A stretch of 64,000 nucleotides of DNA from Fischerella sp. PCC 9605 (GCF_000517105.1 NZ_KI912148.1:2544448-2608447); one strand, 5' to 3'. Shown: positions 9,352 through 19,401, numbered from the stretch's first letter. The notes: generated by a model not told the origin, from the sequence alone. Translations and numbers: made by a program.

Positions 9352-10344
9352 ATGAATACACTGAGATGGGTGTTAAGTACTCAGCTAAAAATATGGAAGC
9401 AGCACAAAAAAAATAGCGGCTTCACACTTATTGAATTACTAGTGGCGATGATTTTGGCAGTTCTTGTCATCACGCCTTTGCTAGGATTTATGCTCAATAT
9501 TTTAGATAGCGATCGCCAAGAGCAAGCTAAGGTAAACTCTGAACAAGAAATTCAAGCTGCTGCTGATTTTATAACTCGTGATTTACAACAGGCTTTTTAC
9601 ATCTACGATGCAACAGGTGTGGATGCTATCAAATCTCAACTTCCATCTGTTACAGGTGGAGAACCAGTACTTGTCTTTTGGAAGCGAGAATTTGCTCCAG
9701 AAGTGGCTATTACCAACACAAAAGATAGCGGCGGGAAAGAGATAAATTTTAAAGACGATGCCTTTGTTTATTCATTAGTTGCCTACTATTTAATCAAAGA
9801 TAGTAACGATAATTGGTCTAAAGCAGCACGCATTGCCAGATTTCAAATTAAAGATGGCTATCTCAATATTAATGGCAATACTTGTACTAAAACATACGAT
9901 ACTACTAGTAAGTTTAGCCTCTGTCCTGATGTTGGTTTTCAACCATTGGATTTATCACAAAATGGTAAAACAATACAAGAAAAGATGAATGGCTGGACAA
10001 AATTAAAAGATCAAGATTACACTCAAAAACCAATTGTTTTAGTTGATTTTATTGACCAAACCACAACGACACAAAAAGCACCAGATGCGACTTGCCCTTC
10101 AGGCTTTGCCGTTGTGCCATCCAGTCTTACCAGTAGTACTTCAACTAAGAGAACAGGCTTCTATGCTTGCATACAGTCGGTAAGTTCTAGTAATAAAAGT
10201 ATTGCTGAGATTTATTTACGTGGTAATGCTCTAGCTCGTCTCAATAATGATGAAAATAAAATCATTTATAACTCCAGCCAATTGACTTATTTCCCACAAG
10301 CAAAAGTCAGGGTTGAAGGACGTAGTTTTATCTTCACTAAGTAG
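9352..10344 (+). CDS. hpsC: HpsC, pseudopilin
   Basis: 330 residues starting at ATG 9352 after a GAGGAG-type ribosome site. The prepilin motif NSG/FTLIELLVAMILAVLV lies at about residues 24-40, then comes a PilW/GspJ-like long soluble domain with several Cys (NTCTKTYD, SLCPD, FYACIQ). It is the largest of the four pseudopilins here. A role as a minor component of a pseudopilus is inferred from gene order and fold. It sits between hpsB and hpsD on the same strand with short gaps, so one transcript is likely. Confidence 0.8.
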   Translation: MNTLRWVLSTQLKIWKQHKKNSGFTLIELLVAMILAVLVITPLLGFMLNILDSDRQEQAKVNSEQEIQAAADFITRDLQQAFYIYDATGVDAIKSQLPSVTGGEPVLVFWKREFAPEVAITNTKDSGGKEINFKDDAFVYSLVAYYLIKDSNDNWSKAARIARFQIKDGYLNINGNTCTKTYDTTSKFSLCPDVGFQPLDLSQNGKTIQEKMNGWTKLKDQDYTQKPIVLVDFIDQTTTTQKAPDATCPSGFAVVPSSLTSSTSTKRTGFYACIQSVSSSNKSIAEIYLRGNALARLNNDENKIIYNSSQLTYFPQAKVRVEGRSFIFTK

Positions 10345-10404
10345 ACTCTTCAATTGATAAATATTTACTCAAGATTAATTAGCATACAAAGTATAAGCAA
10401 GTTA

Positions 10405-11103
10405 ATGATGTTACAAAACTATTATTCACATAAACTAATAAAAAGATTAAAACACCTACAACTAAAAGCTATATGTGATGTCTTCATCCATCGACAAGAT
10501 CATGCAGGCTATACCTTAATAGAGATTATTGTTGTAGTACTCATGGTAGGAATTTTAGCAGCAATAGTTAGCCCTACCTGGTTTGCCTTTGTTAACAGAC
10601 AGAGGGTAAATAAAGCTAACGATGCTGTTTTAGCAGCACTACAAGAAGCCCAGCGAGAAGCTAAGAAGAAAAAATTAAGCTATAGTGTGAGCTTTAAACA
10701 TGAAGACGGGATTCCCAAAATATTAATTCATGATGGTAAGGTTCCACCTGCTTCTGGATGGAAGAATTTAGGTGAAGATATGGGATTTAAATCAGGTCAA
10801 ATAGCTTTGTATACTAACCTTGACACTAAATTTCAGGAAGATGCCACTAGTGCTAACAAAAAAGCCTCTGCAAAAGTCGATTATCAAAAATCAGGAAGTG
10901 GGACTATCACTTTTGATTACATGGGAACTGTTCCTGATGTGAATTTGGGAACTGCCGGTGGTTCCTCAGATCAACTTGGTTTCAAAATCGCTGTTGCTAC
11001 TCCTAAAACCGGAAGTTATGAAGCTACAAATGTTAGGCGATGCGTGATTTTAGATACTCTCATTGGTGGAATGCGTACAGCAAAAGATAAAGAATGTGAA
11101 TAG
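10405..11103 (+). CDS. hpsD: HpsD, pseudopilin
   Basis: About 232 residues from ATG 10405; a TTG at 10354 would add 17 residues. The prepilin site HAG/YTLIEIIVVVLMVGIL, with Glu5, is preceded by an unusually long leader of about 35 residues. A GspH/FimT-like domain follows (WFAFVNRQRVNKANDAVLAAL), ending with RRCVILDTLIGGMRTAK. That end closely resembles HpsH at 14.4 kb (KRCVYVSTILGAMRMGK), so the two are paralogues. No strong ribosome site precedes either start. Confidence 0.75.
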   Translation: MMLQNYYSHKLIKRLKHLQLKAICDVFIHRQDHAGYTLIEIIVVVLMVGILAAIVSPTWFAFVNRQRVNKANDAVLAALQEAQREAKKKKLSYSVSFKHEDGIPKILIHDGKVPPASGWKNLGEDMGFKSGQIALYTNLDTKFQEDATSANKKASAKVDYQKSGSGTITFDYMGTVPDVNLGTAGGSSDQLGFKIAVATPKTGSYEATNVRRCVILDTLIGGMRTAKDKECE

Positions 11104-11303
11104 TTTCTGTACAATTTTACTCAAAATTCAATATAAATACTGAAGATGAAATCGCACTCAGAAAGCAAACTGGATTTACTAGGTGCAGTTTTTATTTTTG
11201 GTAACTACCAGAATTCTAATGATGTGCTAGCTACACAAATAGTAATATCACATTTAAGTATTTAATTACTTTTTCTATCAATAATTAATAAATAAGTTTG
11301 ATT

Positions 11304-12290
11304 ATGAATGAAGAATACCTAGATTTTACCGTAGCCATACCAACTTATAACGGTGAAAGTCGCTTGCCAAAATTATTAGATCTACTGCAAAATCAAATTA
11401 ATACCGAACATCTTTCTTGGGAAATTATTGTTGTAGATAATAACAGCACTGATAATACAGCCGATGTTGTTAAGACTTATCAAGCAAATTGGCAATGCCC
11501 TTATTCTTTAAAGTACTGCTTTGAAGCTCAACAAGGAGCAGCACACGCTAGACAACGGGCAGTTGAGAAAGCTAAGGGTAAATTTATAGGTTTTCTTGAT
11601 GATGATAATTATCCAGCATCCAACTGGGTGGCAGCAGCGTATACATTTGGGCAAGCGCATCCCCATGTAGGAGCATATGGTAGCCAAGTTCACGGTGATT
11701 TTGAAGTTGAACCTCCAGAAAACTTTGAGAAGATAGCTTGTTTTTTAGCCATCACTGAACGGGGTACAGAACCTCATAGATACGAACCACAATTAAAGAT
11801 ATTACCTCCAGGAGCTGGCTTGGTTGTTCGTAAACAAGCTTGGTGTCAAACAGTTCCTAAACGTCTTTTTTTAAATCACAAGGGTAGAGAAGCACTGTTA
11901 GCAAGTGAAGATTTAGAAGCAGTGCTACATATTCAGTTGGGTGGTTGGGAAATTTGGTATAACCCAGAAATGCATATTTACCATCAAATTCCAGCATGGC
12001 GTTTGCAAAGAGAATACTTAATTCGTTTATTTCGCTGTGTTGGCTTAAGTCGTCATCACCTCCGTATGCTCAGAACGCAACCTTGGTTACGACCTCTAGC
12101 GAGTCTGGGGTATTTTATCAATGACTTACGCAAAATTACACTTATTTTACTTAAGTATAGAAGTTCTATTCAAAGCGATTTAATTGTTTCCTGTGAAATG
12201 GAACTTTTAGTTAATAGTTTGTTCAGCCCTTTCTATCTGATTGCAAAAAGATTATTTCATGATTATTTATTAGTTTTTTCTCAATCTTGA
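11304..12290 (+). CDS. hpsE: HpsE, GT2 family glycosyltransferase
   Basis: 328 residues of a GT-A fold enzyme: FTVAIPTYNGESRLPKLL, the nucleotide-sugar site VVDNNSTDNTADVV, and the metal-binding GFLDDDNYPASNW. It probably adds a sugar to the nascent hormogonium polysaccharide from a nucleotide sugar at the inner membrane. ATG 11304 is preferred over TTG 11298. It is clearly paralogous to the next gene (shared NSTDNTA, WEIWYNP, YHQIP segments), so the two arose by tandem duplication. The donor sugar cannot be read from the sequence. Confidence 0.8.
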   Translation: MNEEYLDFTVAIPTYNGESRLPKLLDLLQNQINTEHLSWEIIVVDNNSTDNTADVVKTYQANWQCPYSLKYCFEAQQGAAHARQRAVEKAKGKFIGFLDDDNYPASNWVAAAYTFGQAHPHVGAYGSQVHGDFEVEPPENFEKIACFLAITERGTEPHRYEPQLKILPPGAGLVVRKQAWCQTVPKRLFLNHKGREALLASEDLEAVLHIQLGGWEIWYNPEMHIYHQIPAWRLQREYLIRLFRCVGLSRHHLRMLRTQPWLRPLASLGYFINDLRKITLILLKYRSSIQSDLIVSCEMELLVNSLFSPFYLIAKRLFHDYLLVFSQS

Positions 12291-12340
12291 GTAAGAAAAA
12301 TATCAATAATCAATACATAATAGAAATCAATATTTGAAAT

Positions 12341-13303
12341 ATGATTGAGAATCAACCCTTAGATTTTACTTTAGCAATTCCTACGTATAACGGGGAAAAA
12401 TTATTACCTAATCTATTGGAAAATTTATGTTCACAAATTGGAGTAGAAGACCTGAAATGGGAAATTATTATTGTTGATAATAATAGTACCGACAACACAG
12501 CCGCAATGATTCGTAATTACCAAACTAATTGGCAGATTAATTGTCAGTTAAGGTATTTTCTGGAAACCGAACAAGGAGCCGCCTTTGCAAGATTACGTGC
12601 TGTAAGTGAAGCTAAAGGTGAGCTGATTGGGTTTTTAGATGACGATAATCTACCTGCATCTGATTGGATTGTACAAGCTGTTGCTTTTGCCAAAGAATAT
12701 CCTCACGCGGGAGCTTTTGGTGGTCAAATACACGGTGATTTTGAAATCCAGCCACCAGAAAATTTTGCTAGAATCCAAAGCTTTTTGGCTATAAGAGAAC
12801 GCGGAGAAAAACCAAATTTATACGATCCAATAAATTTAAGTCTTCCTCCAGCAGCAGCGTTTGTTATTCGTAGAAAAGTCTGGTGTGATAATGTTCCTAG
12901 CCGTCCCTTTTTAACCGGAAAAGTTCCAGGGAAAATGGTGCAGGGTGATGATTATGAACCATTGCTTTATATACACAAGGCAGGCTGGGAAATTTGGTAC
13001 AATCCAGCCATGCATACTTATCATCAAATTCCACATTGGCGATTAAAAAACGATTATTTACTATCTTTAGCTCGTGGTTGTGGTTTGTGTATTTGTCATC
13101 TGCGCTTGATCAATGCTCAAAACTGGCAAAAACCAATAATCTTCCTTAGAATTATTCTGGGTAACTTGCGTCGATTATTACAGCATATTATTAAGTATAG
13201 GAGGCAATTACAAAATGATGCGATCGCACTTGTGGAAATGGAATTTTACTTGAGTAGTATGCTAAGTCCTTTTTATTTTTTAAAAACACTGATATGGAAG
13301 TGA
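12341..13303 (+). CDS. hpsF: HpsF-position GT2 glycosyltransferase (paralogue of HpsE)
   Basis: 320 residues starting MIENQPLDFTLAIPTYNG, with the metal site GFLDDDNLPASDW and the acceptor-side segment WEIWYNPAMHTYHQIPHW almost shared with HpsE. It lies 50 bases after hpsE on the same strand. It is likely to act on the same polysaccharide with a different linkage or step. The symbol is assigned by order only; HpsE-family naming may cover both copies. Confidence 0.7.
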   Translation: MIENQPLDFTLAIPTYNGEKLLPNLLENLCSQIGVEDLKWEIIIVDNNSTDNTAAMIRNYQTNWQINCQLRYFLETEQGAAFARLRAVSEAKGELIGFLDDDNLPASDWIVQAVAFAKEYPHAGAFGGQIHGDFEIQPPENFARIQSFLAIRERGEKPNLYDPINLSLPPAAAFVIRRKVWCDNVPSRPFLTGKVPGKMVQGDDYEPLLYIHKAGWEIWYNPAMHTYHQIPHWRLKNDYLLSLARGCGLCICHLRLINAQNWQKPIIFLRIILGNLRRLLQHIIKYRRQLQNDAIALVEMEFYLSSMLSPFYFLKTLIWK

Positions 13304-13425
13304 ACAAGCCATTATTGAAAGTTTAATATTCCAAAAATATTGGCGTCATTTATTACTATTTTAACTTCGATTTGATTCACCTTAGTACTTGTAAATGATG
13401 CTAGAACACTCTTCTAATTATTATC

Positions 13426-14391
13426 ATGCCACTTATTTCTATAATTATCCCAACTTACAATAGCGAGAAGACTATTAAATATACAATAGAATCGGTTTTG
13501 GAACAAACTTTGACAGACTATGAGTTAATTGTAATTAACGATGGCTCATCTGACTCAACATTAGATATAGTTTCCCAATTTCATGACCTTAGGATAAAAG
13601 TATTTTCCTATCCTCACCAGGGGGCAAATGTTAGCCGTAATCTTGGTCTGGCTCATGCAACTGGAGAATTTATTAGTTTCTTAGATGCAGATGACTTATG
13701 GACATCTGATAAACTTGCTAGTCAGATGAAGGCATTGCAAGAAAACCCTCAAACAAGTGTTGCTTATAGTTGGACTGATTATATAGATGAGAAAGGTGAA
13801 TTCTTGCTTGCAGGCACACATATTAATGCAAATGGAGATGTGTATGAACAGCTATTAGTGAACAATTTTTTAGAGAATGGTTCTAATCCTTTGATTCGTA
13901 AAGAGGCTCTAATTAAATTAGGTGGATTTGATGAAAACTTGAGTGCCGGTCAGGATTGGGATATGTGGCTGCGATTAGCAAGAGAATTCAGTTTCGTTGC
14001 TGTACCTAAAGTTCAGATACTATATCGAAAAAGTTCTAATTCCCTGTCTTCTAATCTTGCCAGACAAGAAAAAGCCTGCCTGAAAGTACTTGATAAGGCG
14101 TATAATGGTAGTTCAAAAGATTTACAACATCTTCGCAAACAGAGCCTTACTAACCTGTACAAATACCTGACTTGTAAAGCAATGGATAAGCCATTCAATC
14201 GACGAAAAGGTTTAGCTGCGGCTAGATTTTTATGGAAATATGTCATCAACAATTCTTCAAGAATATATAGTACAAAATTAACGTTAAAACTCTTATTTAA
14301 AATAGTATTTATCATGATACTACCCTCTAATTTATCGACAGCATTATTAACTGGCATAAAGACGAAAACGAAGAAACTGAATAAGTCATAA
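13426..14391 (+). CDS. hpsG: HpsG-position GT2 glycosyltransferase
   Basis: 321 residues. ISIIIPTYNSEKTIKYTI, VINDGSSDSTLDIV and FISFLDADDLWTSDKL are the classic GT2 motifs, with an ED-type acceptor region (GQDWDMWLRLA). The C-terminal 60 residues are basic with a hydrophobic stretch (LKLLFKIVFIMILP), which suggests membrane association. It is more distant from HpsE and HpsF than they are from each other. It starts at ATG 13426 without a strong ribosome site. Third glycosyltransferase of the locus. Confidence 0.75.
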   Translation: MPLISIIIPTYNSEKTIKYTIESVLEQTLTDYELIVINDGSSDSTLDIVSQFHDLRIKVFSYPHQGANVSRNLGLAHATGEFISFLDADDLWTSDKLASQMKALQENPQTSVAYSWTDYIDEKGEFLLAGTHINANGDVYEQLLVNNFLENGSNPLIRKEALIKLGGFDENLSAGQDWDMWLRLAREFSFVAVPKVQILYRKSSNSLSSNLARQEKACLKVLDKAYNGSSKDLQHLRKQSLTNLYKYLTCKAMDKPFNRRKGLAAARFLWKYVINNSSRIYSTKLTLKLLFKIVFIMILPSNLSTALLTGIKTKTKKLNKS

Positions 14392-14451
14392 ATATCCGGA
14401 GAATCGAAAACCTACCAGTAAATAAAAATAGATATCCTGGTGTGTTTTTAT

Positions 14452-15084
14452 ATGTCTAATTATGCAAAAAATTTTTTTAAAAATAGCTCTATTAGCGGCT
14501 TCACGCTGCTGGAGACGCTGGTAGTAATTTTAGCAATTGGTATATTAGCTGCGATCGCCCTACCTAACTGGCTGGCTTTTGTAGACATTCAACGCCTCAA
14601 CGCTGCTCAAAGTGAAGTCTACAGCGCCATGCGCCAAGCCCAAAGCCAAGCAATCAAGGAAAAATTGACCTGGCAAGCTAGCTTTCGCGAACAAAACGGT
14701 ATTGTTAAGTGGACAGTTCATCAAGCTGAAGCAGGTAAATTCATTCCTGATGGTGTCAGTGCCAACGATAAGCTATGGCATAACTTTGATAAAAATATTC
14801 GCATCGATCAAGAACAAAACAAGAAAGGTAAATACGAGACAACTTTACGAAAGCAATCTTCACAACAAGCTTGGCGAGTGATTTTTAACTACCAAGGTTG
14901 TCCCGTTTATGAAGTTGGAAATGAATGTCTCCATACATCACTACAAGCACTAGGACAGATAACCTTGTACAGTCAAAACGGTGGTAAAGCCAAACGCTGT
15001 GTCTACGTTTCGACGATTTTAGGGGCGATGCGAATGGGAAAAGAGCATACCCAAGCCAACAACAATGATAAATACTGCTATTAA
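14452..15084 (+). CDS. hpsH: HpsH, GspH/FimT-like pseudopilin
   Basis: About 210 residues from ATG 14452; an in-frame GTG at 14440 is possible. The prepilin site ISG/FTLLETLVVILAIGIL has Glu5, and a GspH-like domain follows (PNWLAFVDIQRLNAAQSEV). The ending KRCVYVSTILGAMRMGK is shared with HpsD. It is the fourth pseudopilin of the locus, placed after the glycosyltransferases, as I recall for hpsH in Nostoc. It is probably a minor pseudopilin priming assembly of the secretion pseudopilus. Confidence 0.75.
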   Translation: MSNYAKNFFKNSSISGFTLLETLVVILAIGILAAIALPNWLAFVDIQRLNAAQSEVYSAMRQAQSQAIKEKLTWQASFREQNGIVKWTVHQAEAGKFIPDGVSANDKLWHNFDKNIRIDQEQNKKGKYETTLRKQSSQQAWRVIFNYQGCPVYEVGNECLHTSLQALGQITLYSQNGGKAKRCVYVSTILGAMRMGKEHTQANNNDKYCY

Positions 15085-15117
15085 GATATTATTGGTTGAA
15101 TTTACACAAGAAATTCC

Positions 15118-15756
15118 GTGGTGAAATCACCAAAAATCGCGAAACAGCACCTGATTATTTTTACTCGCTATCCGGAACCAGGCAAGACAAAAACGCGACT
15201 CATACCCGCTTTGGGAACTGAAGGTGCTGCTGAACTCCAGCGCCAAATGACTGAACATACGCTATTTCAGGTTCAACAATTGCAAAAGACAACTACTGTT
15301 TCTGTAGAAGTGCGGTTTGCTGGTGGCAATTTTGAACTGATGCAAAATTGGTTGGGGATTGGTTTAGTTTATCAGTCTCAGGGTGAAGGGGATTTAGGGA
15401 AGCGGATGGAGCGATCGCTCTTGAATGCTTTTGTTGCAGGCGCACAATCTGTAGTCATTATCGGCACTGATTGCCCTGGTGTTAATGCCCAGATTCTCGC
15501 AAAAGCCTTTGTAGAACTCCAGCAATGTGACCTTGTGCTTGGCCCAGCAATTGATGGTGGTTATTACTTGATTGGTTTGCGGCGTCCTGTTCCAGAATTA
15601 TTCATTAACATAAATTGGGGAACTGTTCAAGTATTAAAACAAACTGTAGACATTGCCCATCAACTTAATTTATCAATAATTTACTTGCCGACATTAGCCG
15701 ATGTTGACCGTCCAGAGGATCTGTTAATTTGGGAAAAAGCTATTGCTGGGGAGTAG
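15118..15756 (+). CDS. DUF2064 / TIGR04282 family glycosyltransferase
   Basis: 212 residues starting with two consecutive GTG codons, so 15121 is an equally possible start. LIIFTRYPEPGKTKTRLIPALG is a pyrophosphorylase-like GT-A opening, followed by VVIIGTDCPGV and GPAIDGGYYLIGL. The family (rSAM/selenodomain-associated, or arsenosugar-type, transferase) uses a nucleotide-sugar fold whose exact substrate is often unknown. It is on the hps strand, 34 bases after hpsH, so it may be transcribed with the locus and supply or transfer a sugar. It could equally be an independent gene. Confidence 0.75.
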   Translation: MVKSPKIAKQHLIIFTRYPEPGKTKTRLIPALGTEGAAELQRQMTEHTLFQVQQLQKTTTVSVEVRFAGGNFELMQNWLGIGLVYQSQGEGDLGKRMERSLLNAFVAGAQSVVIIGTDCPGVNAQILAKAFVELQQCDLVLGPAIDGGYYLIGLRRPVPELFININWGTVQVLKQTVDIAHQLNLSIIYLPTLADVDRPEDLLIWEKAIAGE

Positions 15757-15832
15757 AGATGAGAAAACGTTGGTTGTTGGTTGTTGGTCGTTGGTTGTCA
15801 ATTATCCAGCCTCTAGGTTTTTCCTGATTCGA

Positions 15833-15902
15833 CTTGGTGTCTTAGTGTCTTGGTGGTTCAAGAAAATTTATTTTTTCACCACAAAGACACCAAGACACCA
15901 AG
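15833..15902. repeat. Dispersed inverted repeat (CTTGGTGTC family), copy 1
   Basis: CTTGGTGTCTTAGTGTCTTG... is followed by its imperfect complement ...CACAAAGACACCAAGACACCAAG around an A/T-rich centre. Related copies lie near 23891, 29133, 32133 and 49273. It is preceded at 15768-15800 by a TTGGTTG tandem array. The rest of the gap up to 16322 holds no gene I can support. Confidence 0.6.
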
Positions 15903-16322
15903 AAAATTTATTGTTTAGGATTGCACCACCAAAGGGCTAGAACACCAATTCAGTAATCTTCAAATTGGAAGAGAAGAAAAGGAGGACAAGGAGAGCCTTT
16001 TATTCATATTAAGCGCGTCTCCCACTCTCCGCGTCCCCGCGTCTTCTTCCCCTTCTCCCTTGTCTTACCGCACCAAGAATTCATGAATGTTGAATCGATG
16101 CTCTAGTATCTACTCTCCCTACCTACACATATAGTATCAACTAACACTAAGGTTTTCCGGAAGACACTAGTATCCGTAAGTGTTACCGTGGTGTATTGAC
16201 AAAGACAAGAAAAATAATTAATCACCCAAAACTCTGGGTTTTCAACAATCCCTCAGAAATTGGAACGTTCAAGAAATTTGACATAGAATAGTCACTCATT
16301 CTTACTGAGTACGAGATGATGT

Positions 16323-17159
16323 ATGAATAACAATTTTGCTGCTGTTACTGCTGCCCGTACACTGAAGGTGGTCGGGATAATTTTAATTTTGTCCTTTTTG
16401 CTTGACTTCGTGATTTTGTTGTTTCCTTTCCAACCAACCAATCGTCTATGGCAAATAGAGTTGGCAACAGCTTTGGTTGATCGAGGAATTGTGCCCTTGG
16501 TGGGTTTGGCTATGTTATTTGGTGGGTATTGGGCTGATACTGTTAATGATGGTCGCCCGTCTGGTATAGATTTAAGATTCCCAGGGTTGGTATTATCCTG
16601 TATCTTGGGTTTGATGTTCTTGCTAATTTTTCCTCTGCACCTCAACAATGTACGTCAAGCTAGTGTTCAAAGAGTAGAGCAAATCAACAAAGATGCAGAA
16701 CAAGCAGAAACCCAACTGCAAAACCAGCTATCACAAGTGCAAGCTCAATTGAGTAACGAACAAATCAAAGCGGAGTTAGAAAAACAGAAAAACCAAGTTA
16801 AAGCTCAATTTAGCGAACTGCTCAAAGATGAGCAGAAATATCAGCAAGCACTTAATAATCCTAACCTTCCCCCTGCTGTAAAAGACCTACTCAAGAAGGC
16901 TAAAGCAAATCCCCAAGAACTAGATAAATTTATTGCCCAGCAAAGCGATCCGGAGCAACTTGCCAAGCAGCGACTCCAGAAAATTCGTCAGGATAAGGAA
17001 GAAGCTGAAAAACAAGCTAAAGAAAGAGCATGGAAATCTGGACTGCGAATTGGGATGAGCAGTTTGTTATTGTCCATCGGATACATTATCATCGGCTGGA
17101 CAGGATTAAGAACTATGGGTGCTGCACAAGGTAATATAGGCAAAGCTACTGCACGTTAG
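16323..17159 (+). CDS. hpsJ: HpsJ-like membrane coiled-coil protein
   Basis: 278 residues. Three N-terminal membrane helices (residues about 14-36, 52-72, 84-102) are followed by a long Gln/Lys/Glu-rich coiled coil (about 105-240) and a last membrane helix (about 248-268). This layout matches the HpsJ family as I recall it. The coiled coil may tie a membrane platform to cytoplasmic partners of polysaccharide export. It stands about 570 bases from the preceding gene, so it probably has its own promoter. No catalytic motif is seen. Confidence 0.65.
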   Translation: MNNNFAAVTAARTLKVVGIILILSFLLDFVILLFPFQPTNRLWQIELATALVDRGIVPLVGLAMLFGGYWADTVNDGRPSGIDLRFPGLVLSCILGLMFLLIFPLHLNNVRQASVQRVEQINKDAEQAETQLQNQLSQVQAQLSNEQIKAELEKQKNQVKAQFSELLKDEQKYQQALNNPNLPPAVKDLLKKAKANPQELDKFIAQQSDPEQLAKQRLQKIRQDKEEAEKQAKERAWKSGLRIGMSSLLLSIGYIIIGWTGLRTMGAAQGNIGKATAR

Positions 17160-17547
17160 TTCTTAAGGCAGAAGGCAATAACAGCTATGAAATCAAATTT
17201 TTGGTCATAGTTTAGCTGTCTGGTTATTTTCGCCGTACTGCACTAGCTCGTTATATCTAAGTACAGCTTTGCGTAAAAGCGTAGCGATTTAAAGCGCACT
17301 CGTGAGCAAAGGTAAACGCAAAGGGGCGCGGAGTCTTGGTGCTAAAATTTCGCCATGAACTTATGCAATGTTGTACTAAGGCAGTATGTTATACACAAAG
17401 TTACTAGATTCTCATACTGCCACTTCTATAGATTTTTGATTTGAGATTTTAAATTTCGGATTAGGTTTTATTAAAGATGGGTATGCGGTATTTACGTAGC
17501 TTATAGAATTATTTATAACATTTATTGATGCTATTAATGAGTTTGAA
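17160..17547. other. Intergenic, no gene seen
   Basis: Contains one inverted pair, GGCAGTATG at 17380-17388 and CATACTGCC at 17413-17421, with a 24-base loop. Otherwise A/T-rich, presumably the promoter region of the next gene. Confidence 0.4.
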
Positions 17548-18393
17548 ATGTTCTCAATTTACATATTGACTTATAACGAAGAACTAGATATATCTGCTTG
17601 TATTGAGTCAGCAATGCTCTCAGATGACATTATTGTTGTGGACTCATGCAGTAGCGATCGCACTGTGGAATTTGCCAGTCACTATCCTATCCGCGTCGTT
17701 CAACACGCTTTTGAAAGCCACGGCCGTCAACGCACCTGGATGCTAGAAAATATACCTCCGAAATACGAATGGGTCTACATTCTTGAAGCTGACGAACGCA
17801 TGACGCCAGAACTGTTCGCTGAATGCGAACAGGCAATTCACAATCCAAACTATATCGGCTACTATGTTGCCGAGCGCGTCATTTTCATGAATACCTGGAT
17901 TCGCCGCAGTACGCAATATCCTCGCTACCAACTGCGTCTTTTCCATCACGGTAAAGTCTGGTTTGCAGATTACGGTCATACGGAACGAGAAGTTTGCGAC
18001 GGGGCAACAAGCTTTTTAAAAGAAACCTATCCTCACTACACTTGTAGTAAGGGTTTGAACCGCTGGATTGAAAAACATAACCGCTATTCCAGCGATGAAG
18101 CCAGAGAAACCCTATATCAACTAGAAAATGGAAACGTCAATTGGTGGCATTTGTTCTTTGGTAGTTCAGAAGTTGAACGTCGCCGCGCTTTGAAAGATTT
18201 GTCTTTGCGCTTACCCGCCAGACCCCTGCTACGTTTTTTGTATATGTACTTTATTTTGGGTGGTTGCTTGGATGGACGCGCTGGGTTGGCTTGGTGTACA
18301 TTGCAGGCATTCTATGAGTATCTGATTTTGCTCAAAGTCTGGGAAATGAAGCATATGCCCACACCCAGCTTAGATACTGTTATTAGTCATTAG
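17548..18393 (+). CDS. GT2 glycosyltransferase (WaaE/KdtX-like), possibly HpsI
   Basis: 281 residues. FSIYILTYNEELDISACI, the donor site VVDSCSSDRTVEFA and the motif VYILEADERMTPEL (ADE instead of DXD) are typical of the LPS core-type GT2 family. HGRQRTWMLENI and a C-terminal amphipathic region (LLRFLYMYFILGGCLDG) also fit, the latter suggesting peripheral membrane attachment. It closes the hps locus on the same strand. It could correspond to the glycosyltransferase named hpsI in Nostoc punctiforme, but I cannot confirm the name. The donor sugar is unknown. Confidence 0.75.
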   Translation: MFSIYILTYNEELDISACIESAMLSDDIIVVDSCSSDRTVEFASHYPIRVVQHAFESHGRQRTWMLENIPPKYEWVYILEADERMTPELFAECEQAIHNPNYIGYYVAERVIFMNTWIRRSTQYPRYQLRLFHHGKVWFADYGHTEREVCDGATSFLKETYPHYTCSKGLNRWIEKHNRYSSDEARETLYQLENGNVNWWHLFFGSSEVERRRALKDLSLRLPARPLLRFLYMYFILGGCLDGRAGLAWCTLQAFYEYLILLKVWEMKHMPTPSLDTVISH

Positions 18394-18434
18394 TCATTAG
18401 TCATTAGTCATTAGTCAATGGTCAATAGTCAATG
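18381..18434. repeat. Short tandem repeat, heptamer (ATTAGTC)n
   Basis: About four ATTAGTC units followed by degenerate GTCAAT(A/G) units. The array begins inside the last codons of the preceding gene. A shorter copy follows yebC at 19401-19418. Confidence 0.7.
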
Positions 18435-18645
18435 GTTATTAGTGAAAAACTCTTGACTCTGGACTTTTGACTCTTGACTCTTGACTTTTTAAATTTTTTG
18501 GCAGTTTGTAAATAGCGTTGCACAATTATCATAGAGATTTTTTTGAACTTTCGCATACGGGCGCAAAGAATAACAACTTGGCGTCTCTATGCCAGAGATA
18601 GGTGTATCTTAATTTTTGAACAGACAGAGTTGACCGATTCAAAGT

Positions 18646-19401
18646 ATGGCAGGACATAGTAAATGGGCCAATATTAAACGCCAGAAAGCAGTAGTGGATG
18701 CAAAAAAGGGTAAGACATTCACTCAGCTTTCGCGTGCGATTATCGTTGCTGCCAGAAGTGGCATCCCAGATCCAGCAGGGAATTTTCAACTTCGCACGGC
18801 AATAGAAAAGGCAAAAGCAGCTGGCATACCTAATGAAAATATTGAAAGAGCGATCGCCAAAGGTGCGGGTACTTTTGAAGGCGATGGTTCTCAACTGGAA
18901 ACAATTCGTTACGAAGGTTATGGGCCTGGAGGAGTTGCGATCTTAATTGAAGCCCTCACAGATAATCGCAATCGTACAGCAGCTGATTTGCGTGCAGCTT
19001 TTAGTAAAAATGGCGGTAATCTTGGTGAAACAGGATGCGTTAGCTGGATGTTTGCTCAAAAAGGTGTTTGTACTGTTGAGGGAGTAGAAGACGAAGAAAA
19101 GCTTTTAGAAGCATCCCTAGAAGGCGGTGCCGAGTCTTATGAAATGACAGAAGATCACACTGCTGAGGTATTCACTGAGGTGACAAATTTAGAAAACCTC
19201 AACCAAACCCTAAAAGAAAATGGCTTTCAGGTTAGTGATGCCGAATTGCGCTGGATTCCAGGTAACAACGTAGAAGTCAGCGATCCAGATCAGGCGCGAT
19301 CGCTGCTTAAATTAATTGATACCCTTGAAGGCTTGGATGATGTCCAAAACGTCACTGCTAATTTTGAAATGCCAGAACAACTAATGGCTGTTATGGCTTA
19401 G
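18646..19401 (+). CDS. yebC: YebC/PmpR family regulatory protein
   Basis: 251 residues starting [14 protein letters not shown], the family signature, followed by the AAADLRAAF-type central region and a C-terminal ferredoxin-like domain (PEQLMAVMA end). YebC-like proteins bind DNA as transcription regulators in some bacteria, and recent work links them to relief of ribosome stalling. The role here is not determined. Full length and intact. It is flanked by ATTAGTC tandem repeats on both sides. Confidence 0.9.
   Translation: MAGHSKWANIKRQKAVVDAKKGKTFTQLSRAIIVAARSGIPDPAGNFQLRTAIEKAKAAGIPNENIERAIAKGAGTFEGDGSQLETIRYEGYGPGGVAILIEALTDNRNRTAADLRAAFSKNGGNLGETGCVSWMFAQKGVCTVEGVEDEEKLLEASLEGGAESYEMTEDHTAEVFTEVTNLENLNQTLKENGFQVSDAELRWIPGNNVEVSDPDQARSLLKLIDTLEGLDDVQNVTANFEMPEQLMAVMA

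Noticed and set aside
15743-15940. 65-codon plus frame after the DUF2064 gene
   Set aside because: It reads through the TTGGTTG array and the dispersed inverted repeat; the peptide is repeat-derived.
18381-18434. Heptamer array considered as a CRISPR
   Set aside because: Units are seven bases without spacers, so it is a short tandem repeat.
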